Part shown: in pieces, positions 18,401-32,300 of the stretch | Numbering within the stretch: position 1 is the first letter of the stretch | Layout: each line of letters opens with the position of its first letter | Assembly (NCBI RefSeq): GCF_012844305.1 | Contig: NZ_JABANE010000039.1 | Location: 1-64,000, forward strand | Source of the DNA: Flammeovirga aprica JL-4 | GTDB lineage: Bacteria; Bacteroidota; Bacteroidia; Cytophagales; Flammeovirgaceae | Length of the DNA stretch: 64,000 nucleotides | Reading direction: 5' to 3' | Position numbers and translations under genes: made by a program | The notes under the pieces: generated by a model | Told to the model about the DNA's origin: nothing | Database searches by the model: none | The model's input: the letters and a program-made list of their open reading frames with translations, nothing else

Positions 18401-18623
18401 TCTCATCGATCATCAGTGAGAATTTTCCATCAAAATCAGTAATGCTACCGATTGAGGTCCCATCAATAGAGACGTTTACTCCGGGTAAAGCGGCACCATC
18501 TTTTGCGTCTGTTACAATACCTGTAATTGTTCTTTCCTGTGCGTGGACGTTCGAAATAAATAATAGTCCCATTAAGAAAAACAATCCCAGCACCTTAGTT
18601 AATTGTATTGGTTTTGTTTGCAT
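15474..18623 (-). CDS. SusC/RagA-family TonB-dependent outer-membrane transporter
   Basis: I start at ATG 18623 (MQTKPIQLTKVLGLFF), which gives a clean signal peptide ending VHAQ; a GTG 39 bases upstream is less likely. The 1049-residue protein has an N-terminal carboxypeptidase-like domain (TGIVTDAKDGAALPGVNVSI), a TonB box region (VEEVVVVGYG type), a plug with VLKDAASSAIYGSRGANGVV, and a 22-strand barrel ending in FYLVGLNVTF with terminal Phe. It imports oligomers captured by the SusD partner, using TonB energy. It is first in its operon. Confidence 0.95.
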   Translation of the reverse strand: MQTKPIQLTKVLGLFFLMGLLFISNVHAQERTITGIVTDAKDGAALPGVNVSIDGTSIGSITDFDGKFSLMIDETNGPKTLVFSFIGYVTQKVNAGSKSNITIELVEDVEQLEEVVVVGYGVQKKSVVTGAIASVKSEEITETPVGNAAQSLQGRTPGVLVTNVSGQPGAGVDIRIRGTGSNGHNSPLFVVDGMQMDDINFLNPNDIESMEVLKDAASSAIYGSRGANGVVMITTKKGKSGKATVTYDGYYGVQNAWRESPLLNAQQYMTLHNQGAVNAGQSPIYSDAQIANPAHDTNWQNELFQSAPIQNHSISSSGGNENSNYLASFGYFGQDGIVAPEKSQFERYTFRLNTSHKVSESVKVGVNATFVREERRGINEHEQFGGAIQNALLHDPLTPVYAYDKNAEYDTYPVRPAYNPGVYNPLTGENGAYYGISERQLREIVNPMARIHNTYETNLSNKFIGNAFVEVKPVGIKGLTMKTDFGVDVGSWANRGYSPEVYYNSVNQVANSSVNQSMNEYSTWQWENTAMYEKKINEDHKISVLGGMTMRQSTGTDMWGMRNGLQLPGWDYGYIGNGADDNTQKTDGGFYDHRLMSFFGRLGYDYKEKYLFSATMRYDGSSNFGPNHQFGFFPSLQAGWVISNEDFLKYNETVNFLKVRGSWGKVGNENIPPFGYMSAFGSTASYPLGPGGVPQPGYGITRMANPDLRWEAAAEFNLGIDVGLFNDMLQANVDLYSRERQDLLGNKPVPDYTGQEDPITNLGTVRNQGIELALTYQNNEGEFKYSITGNVAYNDNKVTAVNNTDGFIFGDGLHNTVGNMAMATGHSLPFFYGFKTDGVIQNQQEADRYNEMFGTNAKPGDIRFVDTNGDGVIDENDRTDIGTPVHNWTYGLTIRAEYKGFDFSMFWQGQAGGKMMNASTRRDLLGDQNYDTRYLNSWTPENGSNSMPRFTHDDTNNNYLWMNDMVHIEDASYLRLKNVQVGYTLPSHISKKIGTQRLRVYVSGNNLLTFTDYSGLDPEMGHGGAMGSGFDMGSYPQARFYLVGLNVTF

Positions 18624-19273
18624 AAATGTAAGTTTAGATAACAAATTAGATTTAAGTTTCACATGCTAATCAGTAATATTTCTGCAGAAAAAATTAGGTT
18701 TTAGCTTCATTTCATAGTGCAATACTAAAGGGATTAAGTGTAAAACAAAACATTGTCAAATATCCATCAATATTTGTTTATACTGTTTAATAAAATCAGT
18801 AGAATACTAATTTTCAGCCTTTTGTTTTTAATGTGTTTTTTGTTGGATTTTAATTTTATCAAATAAATAAAAATAGGATTTTAACAAGAGTTATAAATAA
18901 GGGGTGCTTTTTAAGAATTTTAAAAGAAAGTTAATAAGTTTCATGACCTGAAAGAAATACAGAAAAATGAAATGCAAACACTTAACACACTATACAACAA
19001 AGGTAAGTTCATCATACTTTATGATAAAATAGATATTATGATCCTAGTATTTGTTGTATATTTTGTTACGTTACTATTTGAATAGTTAATGCAAGATTCA
19101 GAGTATACTATAACTATTTTAATAAAAATTATAACTATTACATTTTCAGGGTAAAACTTACATCTGTTAGAACTTTTTTACAATTGGTATTTTTTCAATG
19201 GCTTATTGGCATGAATTTATCGTATACCAATATTAGACTTTTTGTACTGACGATAACTTTTTACATTAGAATA
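18624..19273. other. Divergent intergenic region between SusC and PorP genes
   Basis: About 650 bp of very AT-rich DNA that must carry both promoters. At 18867-18912 it has a motif (ATAAAAATAGGATTTTAACA, then AGAGTTATAAATAAGGGGTG) closely similar to one at 53783-53828 before the other SusC/SusD locus. Its core TAAC-AAGA-GTTA is a short inverted repeat. No small ORF is convincing. Confidence 0.5.
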
Positions 19274-20335
19274 ATGCAATACCCCATGCAGAATAAGGCG
19301 TTATTAATTTTATTAATAATTACCTTTTCATCATTGGTAGTGCAAGCTCAAGACCCTCAATTTTCTCAATTTTATGCTGCACCCTTATATCTAAATCCGG
19401 CTATGGCTGGAAATACATATGATGGTAGGGCAACATTTAATTATAGGAATCAATGGGTAGGCTTACCTGCCAATTTCGAAACATATATGGTTGGCTACGA
19501 CCAATTCATTCCAAGCAAGAATATTGCTTTGGGTGGTACTATCCGTCAAGATCGATCGAGTATCAATGGCAATAGAAGTTTCACGAATACAAGCGTGGAA
19601 GCTATTGGGAGCTACTTATTAAGCATCAATAAAAATTTGAAAGTCAATTTTGGACTTCAGCTTGGTGTGATGCAATCCTCATTGGCCTTTAATGATATTA
19701 TATTTAGTGATCAGATTGGTCCTGGAGGTGGAATTAGTGGCCCTACGGCGGAAAGACTTCTAAATGAAAATGCTTTTGTACCTGATATATCAGCAGGTGT
19801 TCTTGTATTCGGTAGAGGTTTTTGGGGTGGAATGTCCTTCCATCATATCAACTCACCTAACGTAACTTTTATGAATGGAAAGCAAAATTACCCTATGAAA
19901 TTTTCATTAATGGGTGGATACGTTATTCCGTTAGAATATGTAAACAGAAGAAGAACTGTAAAAGGCTATAATGGTAAATCTATTTCCCCAGTGGCTTTAT
20001 TTATGCAGCAAGGCGGTTATTCTCAATTGAGTCTTGGTGCTTATGCCAATTTAGAGCCTATGCTATTTGGATTATGGTATAGAGGTCTGCCTGTCATCAA
20101 AAATAATGATGCCCAAACCATAAATCATGATGCTATTATCGTGATGGTTGGTACAAAAATCAAAGGTTTTAAATTCGGATATAGTATGGATTGGACATTG
20201 ACTCGCCTTCCCCAAGTGGGTGCAATGTCACATGAAATATCTCTAGGCTATGATTTAGATATATATAAGGACTATCGTAAAAAGAAAAAACATAAAGCTG
20301 AACTACTACCATGTTCTACTCCTTGGGTAAACTAA
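19274..20335 (+). CDS. PorP/SprF-family outer-membrane protein of type IX secretion
   Basis: The gene begins at MQYPMQNKALLILL (or the next ATG, 12 bases on); the signal ends VVQAQ. Mature DPQFSQFYAAPLYLNPAMAG is the family signature, followed by a predicted ~14-strand barrel. In Flavobacterium johnsoniae, SprF is needed to export and hold the giant adhesin SprB, and this gene lies 21 bases before a giant repeat protein with a type B sorting domain. It is most likely the dedicated partner for that protein. Confidence 0.92.
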   Translation: MQYPMQNKALLILLIITFSSLVVQAQDPQFSQFYAAPLYLNPAMAGNTYDGRATFNYRNQWVGLPANFETYMVGYDQFIPSKNIALGGTIRQDRSSINGNRSFTNTSVEAIGSYLLSINKNLKVNFGLQLGVMQSSLAFNDIIFSDQIGPGGGISGPTAERLLNENAFVPDISAGVLVFGRGFWGGMSFHHINSPNVTFMNGKQNYPMKFSLMGGYVIPLEYVNRRRTVKGYNGKSISPVALFMQQGGYSQLSLGAYANLEPMLFGLWYRGLPVIKNNDAQTINHDAIIVMVGTKIKGFKFGYSMDWTLTRLPQVGAMSHEISLGYDLDIYKDYRKKKKHKAELLPCSTPWVN

Positions 20336-20356
20336 TTTTTTGAATTGAAAGACATT

Positions 20357-23300
20357 ATGAAAAGATACTTACTGTGCATTTTTATCATTTGCGTTACTAG
20401 CTTACTATTCATTAATGAAGCACAAGCTCAGCCTCCTATTGAGATTGATGATATTTTGCTTTGTGGAAAAACAAATAATGGTAATGTAGATTATGAGATT
20501 CCTAATTATGATGGCAATGGCTATAATAATGATGGAAAGTCTTACAATTTCTTATGGACGATGGATGTCGTTGAAGGAGAGATTGAAGTTAAAAACGGAG
20601 AAACTACTCCTTCTGTAAAGATTCAGTTTAAAAAACAGATTGGAGGTTTTGCCATTGCAAATCTTACTATTGAAGTTTGGGAAGATGGCTGTAGTTACAC
20701 ACCAGGAACACCCAATGCATGTTATAATACCAAAGAAATAACGGTTGGTTTTTATGTTGCCCAAGCCTTTGGTTTAAGTGTTTTGGAAGATCCTATTGAT
20801 CAATGTGCACCTGCTACCCAAACCATTAATGCTGGTTTTGATAACCTTCCGATCGATGTATCTTTTGATCCACAATGGAATTTAGAAAGCACTACGGGAT
20901 TGACCGTAACTAAAGTTTCTGACCTTACCAACCAAATCAATCAAGCCACTACCAACAAAGAAACAGATCTACCTATCACGGTGGAAAATATAGATTTTGA
21001 ACCCACTGCAAATACGGCAACGATAACACTTACAGCGACCTCAGCTTGTGGTGGTACTTCTGCAACATCAGATCCTATTGTCTTAACTTTTTACAGAACT
21101 CCAGAAATCACAGTTGGTGCTTTAACCGAAGTCTGTGCTACTAACGGTCAAAACTTAGGACAAGTAATTGCAGAAACGACTGATCCATTTACCTACGCTT
21201 GGGATATTGGAGGAGTCAGTTCAGGAACAGTGAATTTGACTGGAGGTTCATTTACTTTCAATACTTCTGGCACAAACAACAGTGGATTAGTAGTCACGGA
21301 TGTACAATTCGATACCGATGTTTTACAAATGTCTGCTACGTTTGATATTTCTGCCAGTGGTGCATTAGGAGGTTGTGGTGGAGCCACAGATCAAATAGTC
21401 GTTACGTTTATCAATAGTGCTTTAAAAACCGTTACTTCTCCTTTTTGTTCACTTCAAAATGGTGGAAACTTTACAGTAGCAAATGAAAATACAGCCTCTT
21501 ACGGTTATGATTATCAATGGTCCATCAATTCGATGACAGCAGGAGCCAATGTGGATCTTGTGGCTTTTGGTAATGACAACTCAGGTTTACGTTTAGATAA
21601 TATCGTTTTCAATGGTGATGAATCAGTCATCAACCTTACTTTAGATCTTACAGTTAGTGGTTTAAATACGACATGTAATACTCAATCCTATAATGTTGTC
21701 ATCAATAGAACTCCTCCTCAATTATCAGAATCAGACATTACTTTTTGTGCATTGGATGGTAGTTCTGGAAATGCGGGTGTAGCAGAAGACGCTTCTCCTA
21801 TTAATGGATATACTTACACATGGAGTAAAGTAGGTACACCTTCTAACGGTGATTATGATATTGTTCCAAGTGCCAATGGTACAGGATTTACGATTGACAA
21901 TGTTGCATTTAATAATAAGGAAGAGACAATCACTGGTGTTGCTCGATTGGATATTACGGGCTTGGATCCAACGTGTGGAGACTCATTCGTAGAAATCAAT
22001 ATCACAATCAATAGACTACCTTCTGCACAAGGTTTGACTTCAATTGTCCTTTGTGCGGATCAGAATGGAAGTTATAATGTAATCCCTGCCAATGATCCTC
22101 AAGATGTAGTCAATGGGCAAACGTATAATTGGAGCTATACATTAGATGATCCTTCATTAGGTTCTCTTACTTTATCTCCAACCACCAACTTAGATCAATC
22201 AGGGCTTGATTTTAATAATGTCACTTTCAACGGTTCCAATACATCACTTACGGGTTTTGTTCACCTTCAAGTCACAGGATCGATTTGTGGTGCGACCAAT
22301 ACTGATATTCCATTTACGATTTATAGAAGACCGAGTGTGTTGGATATTACTTCGGTTGAATTGTGTGCAACCCAAAATGAATCTTTATTAGAAATCATCA
22401 CTGCACATACTGATAATTTTAGTGGATATGATTTCAATTGGACGGTAGGTGCAATCAATGGTGGAAACATTACACCAATTATTTATGGAAATAATAACAG
22501 CGGTGTTCGTTTTGAAGATGTCGTTTTTGATCCTAATTCACAGCAAATCACTACCACCCTCGATTTAGTCATCAATGGACTAGCTTCTGATTGTGGAAAT
22601 ACAATGTCGATTCCAGTAACAATTGATAGAAACCCTGATGTTTTAGCGAACCTTACGGATTTTACCACTTGTCAATTGGACCTTGCGACTCCTGGTATTT
22701 TTGTCGTGACACCTTACACTGAGGATTTCCCAACTATCGAATACGATTGGATCAATAAAACAGAAACAGGTGGTACTACTACCCTAACGAAAACTGGAAA
22801 CGACTTTAGTGGATTACGCTTAGATGATGTTGATTTTGATAATGGGTCATCAGTGATCAATGGTAGTATTGAGGTAACAGTTACCGGAGCTGGGGCAGGT
22901 TGTACGGCAACTACTCAGACTTTAAACTATACGATTTATAGAATTCCTGATGGTTTACAATTTACGGCTCCTCAAGCTTGTGTGACCAATGGTCAAAATA
23001 ATGTAGTGCTTATCCCTGCCAATACGGAAATCGTTTCAGATTTTAATTACACATGGCAATTATTAAGTATCAACAACGGTACAGCTGATTTTAGTGGAAT
23101 TGACGCAACTGACAACTCAGGTTTATCAGTAAGCAATATTGCATTCAATACCAATCAATCTCAGATCACAGCCACAATTAGAGCATCTGTAACAAATGTA
23201 GATGGAAGTTGTAATGCCTCTTCCGTGGATTTTACAGTGACCTTAGATAGAACACCTCAAGTCACCAATATTGGTGATCAAACCTATTGTTTTGTAGAAG

Positions 23301-26300
23301 GTGTCATTGATCAAGAAGTTTCTCCTGAAATCTTGGATGTACTAACAGGATATACTTATACATGGTCTATTAACAACATTACAAACGGTACACTGATAGG
23401 AACAACTTTCGGTAATCAAGACACCGGTTTTAAGCTGACAAATGTGACATTCAATGATAATCAAGAAACTGTCACTGCCGACGTTGATGTAGAAGTACAA
23501 ACGGCTTCTTGTGGATTAGTAACGCATACCATCCCTGTAACGATCAATAGAATTCCAGATATCATCAACCAAAGCAATATTGCACTTTGTGCTTTTGACC
23601 TAGAAACTAATGTTCAAGCCATTACTGCAAATGCAGGAACTGATGTGATCACAGGAGCAACTTATAGCTATACAGTCAATACAACTGACGGTGTGATTAC
23701 TACTTCTCAAAATGGTAGTGATAATTCCGGTTTGGTGTTTACTTCTATTGATTTTAATGGAAATAATACAACGATCAGTGGTACTATTGATGTAGAAGTG
23801 ACTTTACCGCAATGTGGTACGGTAACGAATAGCATTCCATTTGTGATTTATAGAAAACCAGATCAACTTGCTTTAACAGCAATTGATTTATGTGCTGAAA
23901 ATGGTTTAGCTTCGATTACTGCTGTCACTGCCAATACGGATTTCTTTGCTGGCTATACTTTTGATTGGACACTTACCGTGAATTCGGGTGGTACAATGGG
24001 TATGACCACCAACGGAAATAATGATAGTGGAGTAGATTTTACTTCTATTACTTTTAATGCCAATTCAGAAGTCATCACAGCCACATTGGATTTAGAGGTT
24101 GTTGGCTTGGACGCAAGTTGTGGAAACACAGTGAGTATTCCAGTCAATGTCTATAGAATCCCTGATGTATTTGCCAACCTTACGGACTTTGAAACTTGTA
24201 TTCTAAAAGGAACTACAAGCGTAGATGTCGTGGGTACATCAACGGAAGATTATCCAAATATGACTTTTACTTGGACAGAAAAAGTAGCTCCAAGTAACGG
24301 AAGTACCATTACTTTAGATCCTTATGGAACGGACGGTGAAGCCTTACGTTTTATCAATGTTGATTTCGGTAATGGAGAATCAGAAATCACTGGAACAATC
24401 ACACTAACGGTTAATAACCCTGCAGGAGGATGTGCTACTACCAAAGATTTTAATTACATCATCCACCATCTTCCTGACGGTTTGCAGATTGGTGATCAAT
24501 TGATTTGTGCATTAAATGGCGATACCAATATTCAGTTACAAGGCTTAAATGCGGAGATTGTAGACAATTACTCTTACCAATGGAGTATCAGTAATTTTAC
24601 AGGCGGTACGGCTACTGTTTCTTCTACTGCAGTTGGTGTAGGATCAGATGGATCTGATTTATACCTCAACGATATTAATTTCAATACGGGTTCATCTACG
24701 CTTACTGCAACGATTAGAAGTACTGTTATTGGAATGGACAACAGTTGTGCAGGTGCAACAAAAGATATTACGGTCACTGTTCATCGTATTCCAGATGCCT
24801 TCAGATTAACGGACCAATCTTTCTGTTTGCAAAATGGTGCAGTGACAGAAACATTAGCTTCTCCTGAAACCGATGTGATTGCAGGTTATACGTATACTTG
24901 GACACACAGCGTTACTGGTGGTACAATTTCTACTTCAACAACAGGGACGAATAATTCAGGTTTAGACCTTACCAACGTTGCTTTTGATCCTTCAGCGACT
25001 CAGATTACAGGTACGGTTACTTTAACAGTAGCAGGTATTGATGCGAATTGTGGCACAAATTCTCACTCCTTCACTGTCACAATCAACCGTTTACCGGATA
25101 ACCTTAGTACTTCGGCTGTCAATCTATGTCAATTGGATGGAGACACTGATGTGAATGTTTTCAATCCAAATGCTGTTGCGATAGGTACTTTTGCTTATGT
25201 ATGGGAATGGGAATCGATCTCAGGAGGAACAGTTACATTGAGTGGCTATGGGAATAACAATTCTGGTTTAGAATTCGATAATATTACTTTCTCAGGAAGC
25301 TCAAATATCATTCAAGGTACTTTAAAAACGACTGTCAATAATGTAGATGCTTCTTGTAGCCCTACCCCGATTTACACTACGGTGGAAATACATAGAGTAC
25401 CTGATCTGACAGGGCATACTGGACCTATTGAGTTTTGTGCCTATCAAGGCGATACAGATCAGTTAGTTTTAAATGAAATTGCTCAAGCAATAAATGGTTA
25501 TGATTTCAATTGGAGTATTGATAATATCAGCAATGGTACTATTGTTTTAGATCCTAGCGGAAATAATAACAGTCAGTTGGAGTTTGATGATATCACTTTT
25601 GATGCCGGTGAGGTATTGATTAATGGAGATTTATTGTTGGAAGTGAATAATGTAGATGCATCATGTGGTACTATTTCACAAACGGTACCTTTCTCTATTC
25701 ATCTACTTCCTGATGTATTAAAACTTACTGGCTACAGTATTTCCCTTTGTTCTTATGCGGTAAATATAAATCAGTTGATTGATACTGGAAATGACACTGC
25801 ACTTAATGGATATACTTATAATTGGAGTTTTCAAACTGCTCCTTCAGGAGGTACATTCGACTTACCAACTGCTACTGATCATACCAAAACAGATCAGTCT
25901 GACCTTAATTTTTACAATATCAATTTTGATGCAAGTAGTACTGTCATCAATGCTGTAATCCGTTTGACGGTCACAGGCCTATCAACAACTTGTGGTATTA
26001 CGGAGAAATTGATTCCTGTAGTCATTGACTTGGAAGCTGATGATCTTAACCTAGTAGATCAAGTAGTTTGTGCTGAAGAGGGTGAAACTAACGTAATGGG
26101 TTATGCTGAGGATCTCAACCTATTTGCTGGTGTGACTTCTACATGGACGATTTCGAATGTATCGGGTGGTACTATTTCAGGCATTACACAATACGGTAAT
26201 CTTAATTCGGGAGTATTATTTGATCAAGTCAACTTCGATGCTGACTCTGAACAAATCACTGGTGAATTGACTTTAGTACAGATGACACCAAACTGTACAG

Positions 26301-29300
26301 ATAAAACAGAAACCATTGATTTCACTATCAATAGAACCTTCGACCTTGGAAGCTATACTTCTATTGAGCTTTGTACAACGGTTAATGATACAAACACCAC
26401 TCAGATTTTTGCTCCTATTAGTGATAACTTCCCAACGATCACTTACGCTTGGGCGAAAAATGGAACCTTTATTGATGGTGATTTCGAATTAGTACCTTCA
26501 GCCAATAACACTGGACTTTCAATTAGAAATATTCAGTTTGACGATGGAAAATCAATCATCACAGGTTCGGTTACTCTTAAGGTTACGACTCCTGATTGTG
26601 GTGTGATTACTCAAGACATCCCTGTCAATGTCACTAGAAAAGTAGAATTGGCAGATGTTACATTAAATGATCTTTGTGTAACGGAAAACTCCTCAGGACA
26701 TATTTTACATGATGAGGTTTTAGAGAATATTGCAGGATTTAGCTACGATTGGAATGTAGTGACTGCAACTGTAAATGGCGGTACTTTTGATTTGGATATT
26801 TCAGGTAATAATAACTCCTTATTGACGGTCAATAACGTTGTATTTGATAATAATTCCATAGAAATCACAGCCGATATTACTTTAAGAGTAAACGGTTCTT
26901 GCGATAACAGCACAGTTACAAAACAAATCAGAATCCAACGTATTCCTGATCTTACAACTTTGACTGATGTAGTGATTTGTGCCTTGCAAGACACCGATGG
27001 AGAAACGATTGTTATTGAAAATACAGAAGATTTTGGAAGTGGTGTTACTTACAATTGGAGTATTGCTACTGGAACGCTATCAGGTGGAACGGTCACTTTA
27101 GTACCAAGTACTACCAACAACAATTCTGGTCTAGTGCTGGATGATATTCACTTTGATGATAGTATTGATCCTTCTTCCTCTTCCATTTCCTTTACGGTAG
27201 ATTTAGAAGTGACAGGACTTTGTCAAACCTTGAATCAGTCCTTCACCGTTCAGATTGACCGTGCAGTGGACATGAGTATTTTCCCTGCCTCTATCACAGA
27301 ATGTCAATTGGATGAAGCCACTGATGTAGAAGTAATCGCCGTTACCACTGAAACGATTGATAACTTTAATTATACATGGAGTATCGTTTCTATCAGTGGA
27401 GGTACTTTCAGCTTAGATCCTCAAGGAACGGACGCTTCAGGGTTACAATTAGATGCCATTCAATTTGATGATTCAACGACTCCAAGTTCAGCGACAATCA
27501 ATGCAGTAATCAGAGTTCAAAACACCAATGGTTGTGCGATTGATTCTAAAGATATTCCGGTTACTATCAACCGACTTCCTTCTATCAATGATGTTGTTTC
27601 CATTGAAACTTGTGTGGAAGAAAGTGCTACGGGTGTATTGTTGATCGATCAAGCTTTTGATGAAATAGACGGCTATGTATACTCATGGTCTTATGATAAT
27701 ACGACATTTACAGGTGGTTCTGCAGACTTTGCAGGTGCCAATACGGATGGATCAGGTTTGGAACTGACATCGATTACATTTGATGCCAATAGTGCTACAG
27801 TTTCAGGAATCGTTACAGTCAATGTTTCCAACTCTTGTGGTATTGGTGACAAAGACATTCCATTTACTTTACATCGTATTCCTAATACCGCCTCAATCAC
27901 TTTAAATACAGCTTGTGCTCCTTCAAATAACGGTACAGCAACTTTATTCAACGGACTTTCAGAAACACTTACTGATTGGACTTTTGAATGGGATTTAATT
28001 GAAGGTTCAGTTAGTGGTGGTTCATTGACATTAGGTGCAACTACTACTCAGAGTAACGAAGCATTAATGGCTGAGAATATTAATTTCGATGCCAACGAAA
28101 AAACCATCACAGGTAATATTACTTTAATTATCACATCGACATCATGTAATGATCAATCGATCACACTTCCATTTACTATCAACAGAGAAATTGATTTGGA
28201 TGCGATCATGTTCAATGAACTTTGTGTGGTACAAGGAAGTACATTGCAGATCTTGAATGCGGAATCTACTGAAACACTTGATGGTTATGCTTACAATTGG
28301 ACTAGCCTTAATATCATAAGTGGAGGAAGTTTTACAGTATCATCTGATGGAAATAATAATTCAAGACTATTGGCTAATGATATTACATTTGACGCCAACT
28401 CTTTAGTCATCAATGCAGAAATCACATTGGATGTCACAGGTAGTTGTAATACTGCTTCAAGGACGATTCCGATTACAATCAATAGAATTCCAGACCTTTC
28501 AAGCATCAGTAATCAATTCCTTTGCTTGGTTCAAAATACCACTGACGAGATTTTGGTCACTGCATCTACAGAGACCTTAGAAACTATCGATTATACTTGG
28601 ACGATTGATGCTTCAACATTAACAGGAGGTTCGGCTACTTTACAAGCCTATGGAAATAATAATTCAGGAGTAAGACTTCAAACGGTCACTTTTGATACCA
28701 ATTCTGATGAAATCACCTTCACTGTCTATGTTTCATTAAGTAATGCTTGTCAAGGGAGCACTACTTCATTCAATGTGACGATCAACAGACAAGTTGACTT
28801 CTCTTTATTCCCAGATACCATAGAGGAATGTTTGGTAGACAATAGTACGGGCATTACAGTGATCGATCCTCAAACGGAACAAATCAACAATATCACTTTT
28901 GATTATGAAATCGTCACTGCATCATTAAATGGCGGTAGCTTTACTTTAGAAATGAGCGGTGCTGACAACTCAGGATTGATCTTGAATGACATTCAGTTTG
29001 ACAATACTTCTGATCAGATTCAAGCCAATGTAAGGGTATTTAATGAGGCAGGTTGTTCATTGGATGATAAAACAATTGCGGTGACGATCCGAAGAATGGC
29101 AGATCAAACGACCTTAACAGGCGTGAATTTGTGTGTAGAAAATAATGCTACAAATACTGAAGCCATTGCTGAAAACGAGTTTGCGATTGACAACATGGTC
29201 TACAGCTATCAGGTCATCAATGTAGTCGGTGGACAGATTCCTTCATTTACTCAAAATGGCAACAACAATTCTCAGTTAGTATTAGATCAGGTTATTTTTA

Positions 29301-32300
29301 ATGCAGATCAAACGAACATCACAGCTGACATCGTACTCACAGTCAACAACTCTTGTGATGCGACTCCTGATACTATACCATTGAGCATCGAAAGAACAGT
29401 AGATTTATCGTCAATCACACTCAATGAACTTTGTGCTACTGATGAAGATGGAAGCACGATGGAATTATACGCAGAAAGCACTGAAAACCTTCCTTCATGG
29501 TCATATACTTGGACTTTGCTATCAAGTACCATGACAGGTGGTTCATTTACTATCGCTCCAAAAGGAAATCAAAATAGTGGTCTTGATGCTTCAGCAATCA
29601 ACTTTGATGAAGGAAGCAACGAAATCACTGCTTCAGTAAACTTGACTTTAACAGGAAGTTGTAATGATGCTACTCAAACGCTTCCGATTACGATTAGAAG
29701 AAATGTAGATCTTCAAAGTATCACACTCAATGAACTTTGTGTGATTCAAGGAAGCACAGCACAAATTTTAAATCCAGAATCAACAGAAACAATTGCCGGT
29801 TATACTTATAATTGGACAAACCTTACGATCACCGACGGAGGTAGTTTTACAGTTTCTTTTGACGGTAATAACAATTCTAGACTGTTAGCGAATGACATTA
29901 CATTTGATGCCAATTCTTTAGTGATCAACGCTGAAATTACATTGGATGTCACAGGAAGTTGTAATACTGCTTCAAGAGTAATTACGATTACCATCAATAG
30001 AATTCCAGACTTGTCGGTGATTAGTAATCAAGTACGTTGTTTAATTCAAAATACGACGGCCGAAACATTGATTACAGCCTCTACAGAAACTTGGGGTACG
30101 ATTGATTATACTTGGACGATTGATGCATCAACCTTGACGGGTGGTACAGCCACTTTACAGGCTTATGGAAATAATAACTCAGGTGTAAATCTTCAAACAG
30201 TCACTTTTGATGAGGGGTCTGATGTAATTACTTTCACTGTCAATGTCACACTAAGCAATGCTTGCCAAGGAAGCAACACTTCATTTGATGTAACAATCAA
30301 CAGACAAGTCGATTTCTCATTATTCCCAGATACAATTGATGAATGTTTGGTGGACAATAGCACAGGCATTACGGTAATCGATCCTCAAACGGAACAAATC
30401 AACAATATCACTTTTGATTATGAAATCGTCACGGGATCATTAAATGGTGGTAGTTTTACCTTAGAAACAAGTGGTGCTGATGACTCTGGACTTATTTTGA
30501 ATGCTATTCAGTTTGATGACACATCGGATGAGATTCAAGCCAATGTAAGGGTATTTAATGAGTCTGGTTGTTCATTGGATGAGAAGATCATCGCGGTGAC
30601 GATTCAAAGGGTTGCTGATCAAACGACATTAACAGGAGTAGATTTATGTTTGACAAATAATGCGACCAATGTTGAAGCGATTGAGGAGAATGAATTTGCG
30701 ATTGACAATATGGTTTTCAACTATCAAATCATCAATATCAATGGCGGACAGATTCCATCCTTTACACAAAGTGGCAACAACAATTCTCAGTTGGTATTAG
30801 ATCAAGTTATTTTCGATACGGATCAAACCAATATCACAGCAGACATCGTACTCACAGTCAACAACTCATGTGATGCGACTCCTGACACAATTCCTCTGAC
30901 AATTAATAGATCAGTAGATGTAGCGTCTATTGATTTGAATGAGTTGTGTGCTTTTGATGAAGATGGTAGCACATTAGAATTATGGGCAGGGAATAGTGAA
31001 AACCTTCCAGCATGGACTTACACTTGGATTCTTTTGGATGGAACAACAGGAGGTTCTTTTGATTTATCAACAAAAGGAAATCAAGGAAGTGGTTTGGATG
31101 TTTCATCTATTAATTTTGATGAAGGAAGTGATCTCATTACAGGTTCAGTGACTTTAAATACAACCGGAAGTTGTAATAATATCGTCCAGACCTTCACAAT
31201 TACAATTAGAAGAAGTGTAGACCTTTCGAGTATCACGGATTATGAAAATTGTGTGGATGGTTTAGAAGACCTGGAACTTTATACTTCCAACGATGAAGAA
31301 CTAGCGTCTATCGATCATACTTGGACTTCATCTGTAACAGGCGGTTCATTTACATTAATTCCAACAGGAAATAATAACGCCGGTCTTACTTTACAAGACA
31401 TCACATTTGATAATAACAGCTATGCCATTACAGGTACGTTGACCATCAATCAAACGGGTTCTTGTGACGAAAGAAGTCAAACCGTCGATATCAATCTTTA
31501 TAGAGCACCTGTATTTACCAATAGTGATACGTTGGTATACTGTCAAGATGAAATCAATACTATTGAAGGAATTTCTTCTGATGCAGGGGTATTTAATATC
31601 CGATGGGAAGTGGCTTCAATTGATGGGGCAAGTGCATCGGGTATCAATAAAATCAATGCCTTCAACAATTCAACTTCAAATACGCTGACCAATGTTCAGA
31701 TGACGAAAGATGATTTCGACGCTTCATCTGGCTTGATCACGGTGACATTCAACCTTATCACGAGTAATTCACTTTACAGCAGTTGTGAAAGCACTCAGGA
31801 GGTGGTAGTACAATTTACTCGTATTCCTGAAATTACGATTCCTGATGCAGAAGCAGAAGGTTGTTCAGCTGTTCCGGTAGTGCTTATGCCTTTTGGAGGT
31901 GAAGACTTCTCTGAAGATTACAACTATGAGTGGAATTTGGATGTTGCTTCATTGGTTGGAACTTCAGCTGATGGATCTACAAGAATTCAAGGTTTAGTAC
32001 AAAGCTTTACAGGTCAAAACTTATCGATCACGCTTGAGGATACGGATTATAATAATGTCAATACACAGCAGATCAATTTTGATGTGACACTGACAGTAAC
32101 GAATAAAGTAAATGCAACTTGTAGCAATACAGGAAGTACGAAGACTTTCAGTTTTACCATTCACCGATCACCTTTGGTTGGTCTTCCTACAGATACTTTG
32201 GCCGTTTGTAAAGCTGAAACGATTTCAATTCAGTCGTCTTATGATGAGCAAAGCAATATTGATTACAGTTGGGAAATCTTAAATGTGGTTGGTGGTCAGC

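Noticed and set aside
13768..18623. Assignment of this SusC/SusD pair to agar utilisation
   Set aside because: No glycoside hydrolase is adjacent and the agarases lie over 18 kb away; only galM is near, which is not specific.
28193..31219. Assembly duplication within the adhesin
   Set aside because: The two blocks differ at many positions and by one codon, so they are not a mis-assembled copy of one sequence.
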